A DNA stretch of 64,000 bases. Origin: Ochotona curzoniae (taxonomy: Eukaryota; Chordata; Mammalia; Lagomorpha; Ochotonidae). The first letter of the stretch is position 1, and each line of letters begins with the position of its first letter. A program made the translations under genes and the position numbers. The DNA lies in the NCBI RefSeq assembly GCF_017591425.1, contig NW_024466599.1, positions 27,876,001-27,940,000 of the forward strand, given 5' to 3'. The notes below the pieces were generated by a model. That model was not told the DNA's origin. It worked only from the letters and a program-made list of their open reading frames with translations, and searched no databases. This document shows, one piece after another, positions 63,246 through 64,000 of the stretch.

Positions 63246-64000
63246 TCTGAGAAATCATTGGATGGCAAGACTGTAGATAATGTTTACTTCCTCATGTGTA
63301 TGTTTTGGTTCCACCTCGATAGTAAGAAAAAATTATATTCATGGAGGGAGAGAGGAGCTGTTCTAATGAATTGAAATATAAATGTATCAGGCACAATCCA
63401 AATTTCACTGGGTTGCAACTCATGCATTCTAATCTCAAGTACTTAAGCATTTAAACCATCACTTTTCAACATGAAGAAATATTATAGTGATGATGGAAAT
63501 ACCTGAAATCAGAAAAAAAAAATAAAAACAGAATTTATAAGGAGTGTTCATGGTCAACACCGGCTTACCTCATAGGAAAAAGGGGTTTTTTTGAGAGTGA
63601 GAGTGAGTCAGCAGCGTGTCAGTCTCCAAATTCTTGCTTTCTCACTTGAGGAAAGGTCAAAACTGCAGCGTCATCTCAGCTCCTCCATCAAAAATCCCAA
63701 ATGCAGTGAAGTCTTTTAGTTAAGGGTCGCTTTTCACTTTTGACTCACCAGGAGGGCCAATACACTAGCCAGGGAACTTTTTCAGTTCTAGGTTGTGGGT
63801 GGAAGAAAAAGAGAATGGAGTGTATGGTGGATCCAGAGGAGTGAGTCTGAAGTCCAGTGCTGAGAAGTCAAGCTGTAGGTGGGAAAGCCTGAACCACCTG
63901 CTGAACCCAGAATTTAGGCCAAGTTGGCAACTACAGATACACCCTCAAGGACCTGGTCTGCCCACTTAACAGGAATTCCTCTTGGGAAAGTTCTGTGCAC
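63246..64000. other. Unassigned non-coding DNA to window end
   Basis: No repeat or exon recognised. It includes A-rich tracts near 63512. Confidence 0.45.

Noticed and set aside
1..64000. CRISPR arrays, bacterial operons or viral genomes
   Set aside because: No regularly spaced repeats with unique spacers and no dense coding. Composition and repeats are those of a mammalian nuclear genome.

Overview
This is mammalian nuclear DNA, most likely from a lagomorph and probably a pika (Ochotona). The main evidence is the dominant short repeat: a tRNA-derived SINE of about 300-330 bp. It has a head like GGGCCCGGCGCGGTGGC, a B box like GGTTCTAATCC, the internal phrase CCCTGCTTGTGGCCTGGGAA, a pyrimidine-rich 3' part and an AATAAATAAATCTTT tail. 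That is the lagomorph C-repeat (CSINE) plan, and these copies differ from the rabbit form I know, hence pika. The species call is inference and no search was run.

I see no convincing host gene. There is no multi-exon coding signal, tRNA or rRNA gene, CpG-island promoter or CRISPR array. Almost all longer open frames fall inside repeats or are chance frames. The one well-preserved coding stretch is the C-terminal 229 codons of a young LINE-1 ORF2 (37509-38198). The window is therefore a gene desert or part of a large intron.

Layout. 0-5.5 kb: a palindromic MITE-like element, an L1-like 3' tail with a degenerate 60-bp tandem array, a MIR and a SINE. 5.5-7.3 kb: an old antisense L1 split by a SINE. 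7.3-13 kb: MaLR LTR and L2 remnants and two more L1-like tails. 13-16 kb: the densest pile-up, with an antisense L1 broken by a solo LTR (6-bp target duplication), a MITE and a SINE. 16-25 kb: sparse ancient repeats (MIR, MaLR). 25-26 kb: a second solo LTR inside the microsatellite of an old SINE. 26-37 kb: SINEs, MIRs, hAT fragments and two long (TG)n tracts. 37.5-38.65 kb: the young L1, inserted in an older SINE with a perfect 16-bp duplication. 38.9-50 kb: SINEs, a MaLR LTR and an (AC)n(AG)n tract beside purine-rich DNA. 50-58 kb: a MaLR LTR, a Tigger transposon, more SINEs and an L1ME 3' end. 58-64 kb: mostly unassigned, then an L1 3' end and an old L1 carrying a near-consensus SINE.

The elements act together as an insertion record. 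The young SINE and L1 insertions keep matching 13-16 bp flanking duplications starting at TT/AAAA-like sites, as expected if L1 machinery mobilises the SINEs. Three copies (13.1, 48.4 and 62.9 kb) share diagnostic bases and look youngest. Family names such as MaLR, L2, MIR, Tigger and MER5 come from remembered consensus patterns and should be confirmed with a repeat-masking search.
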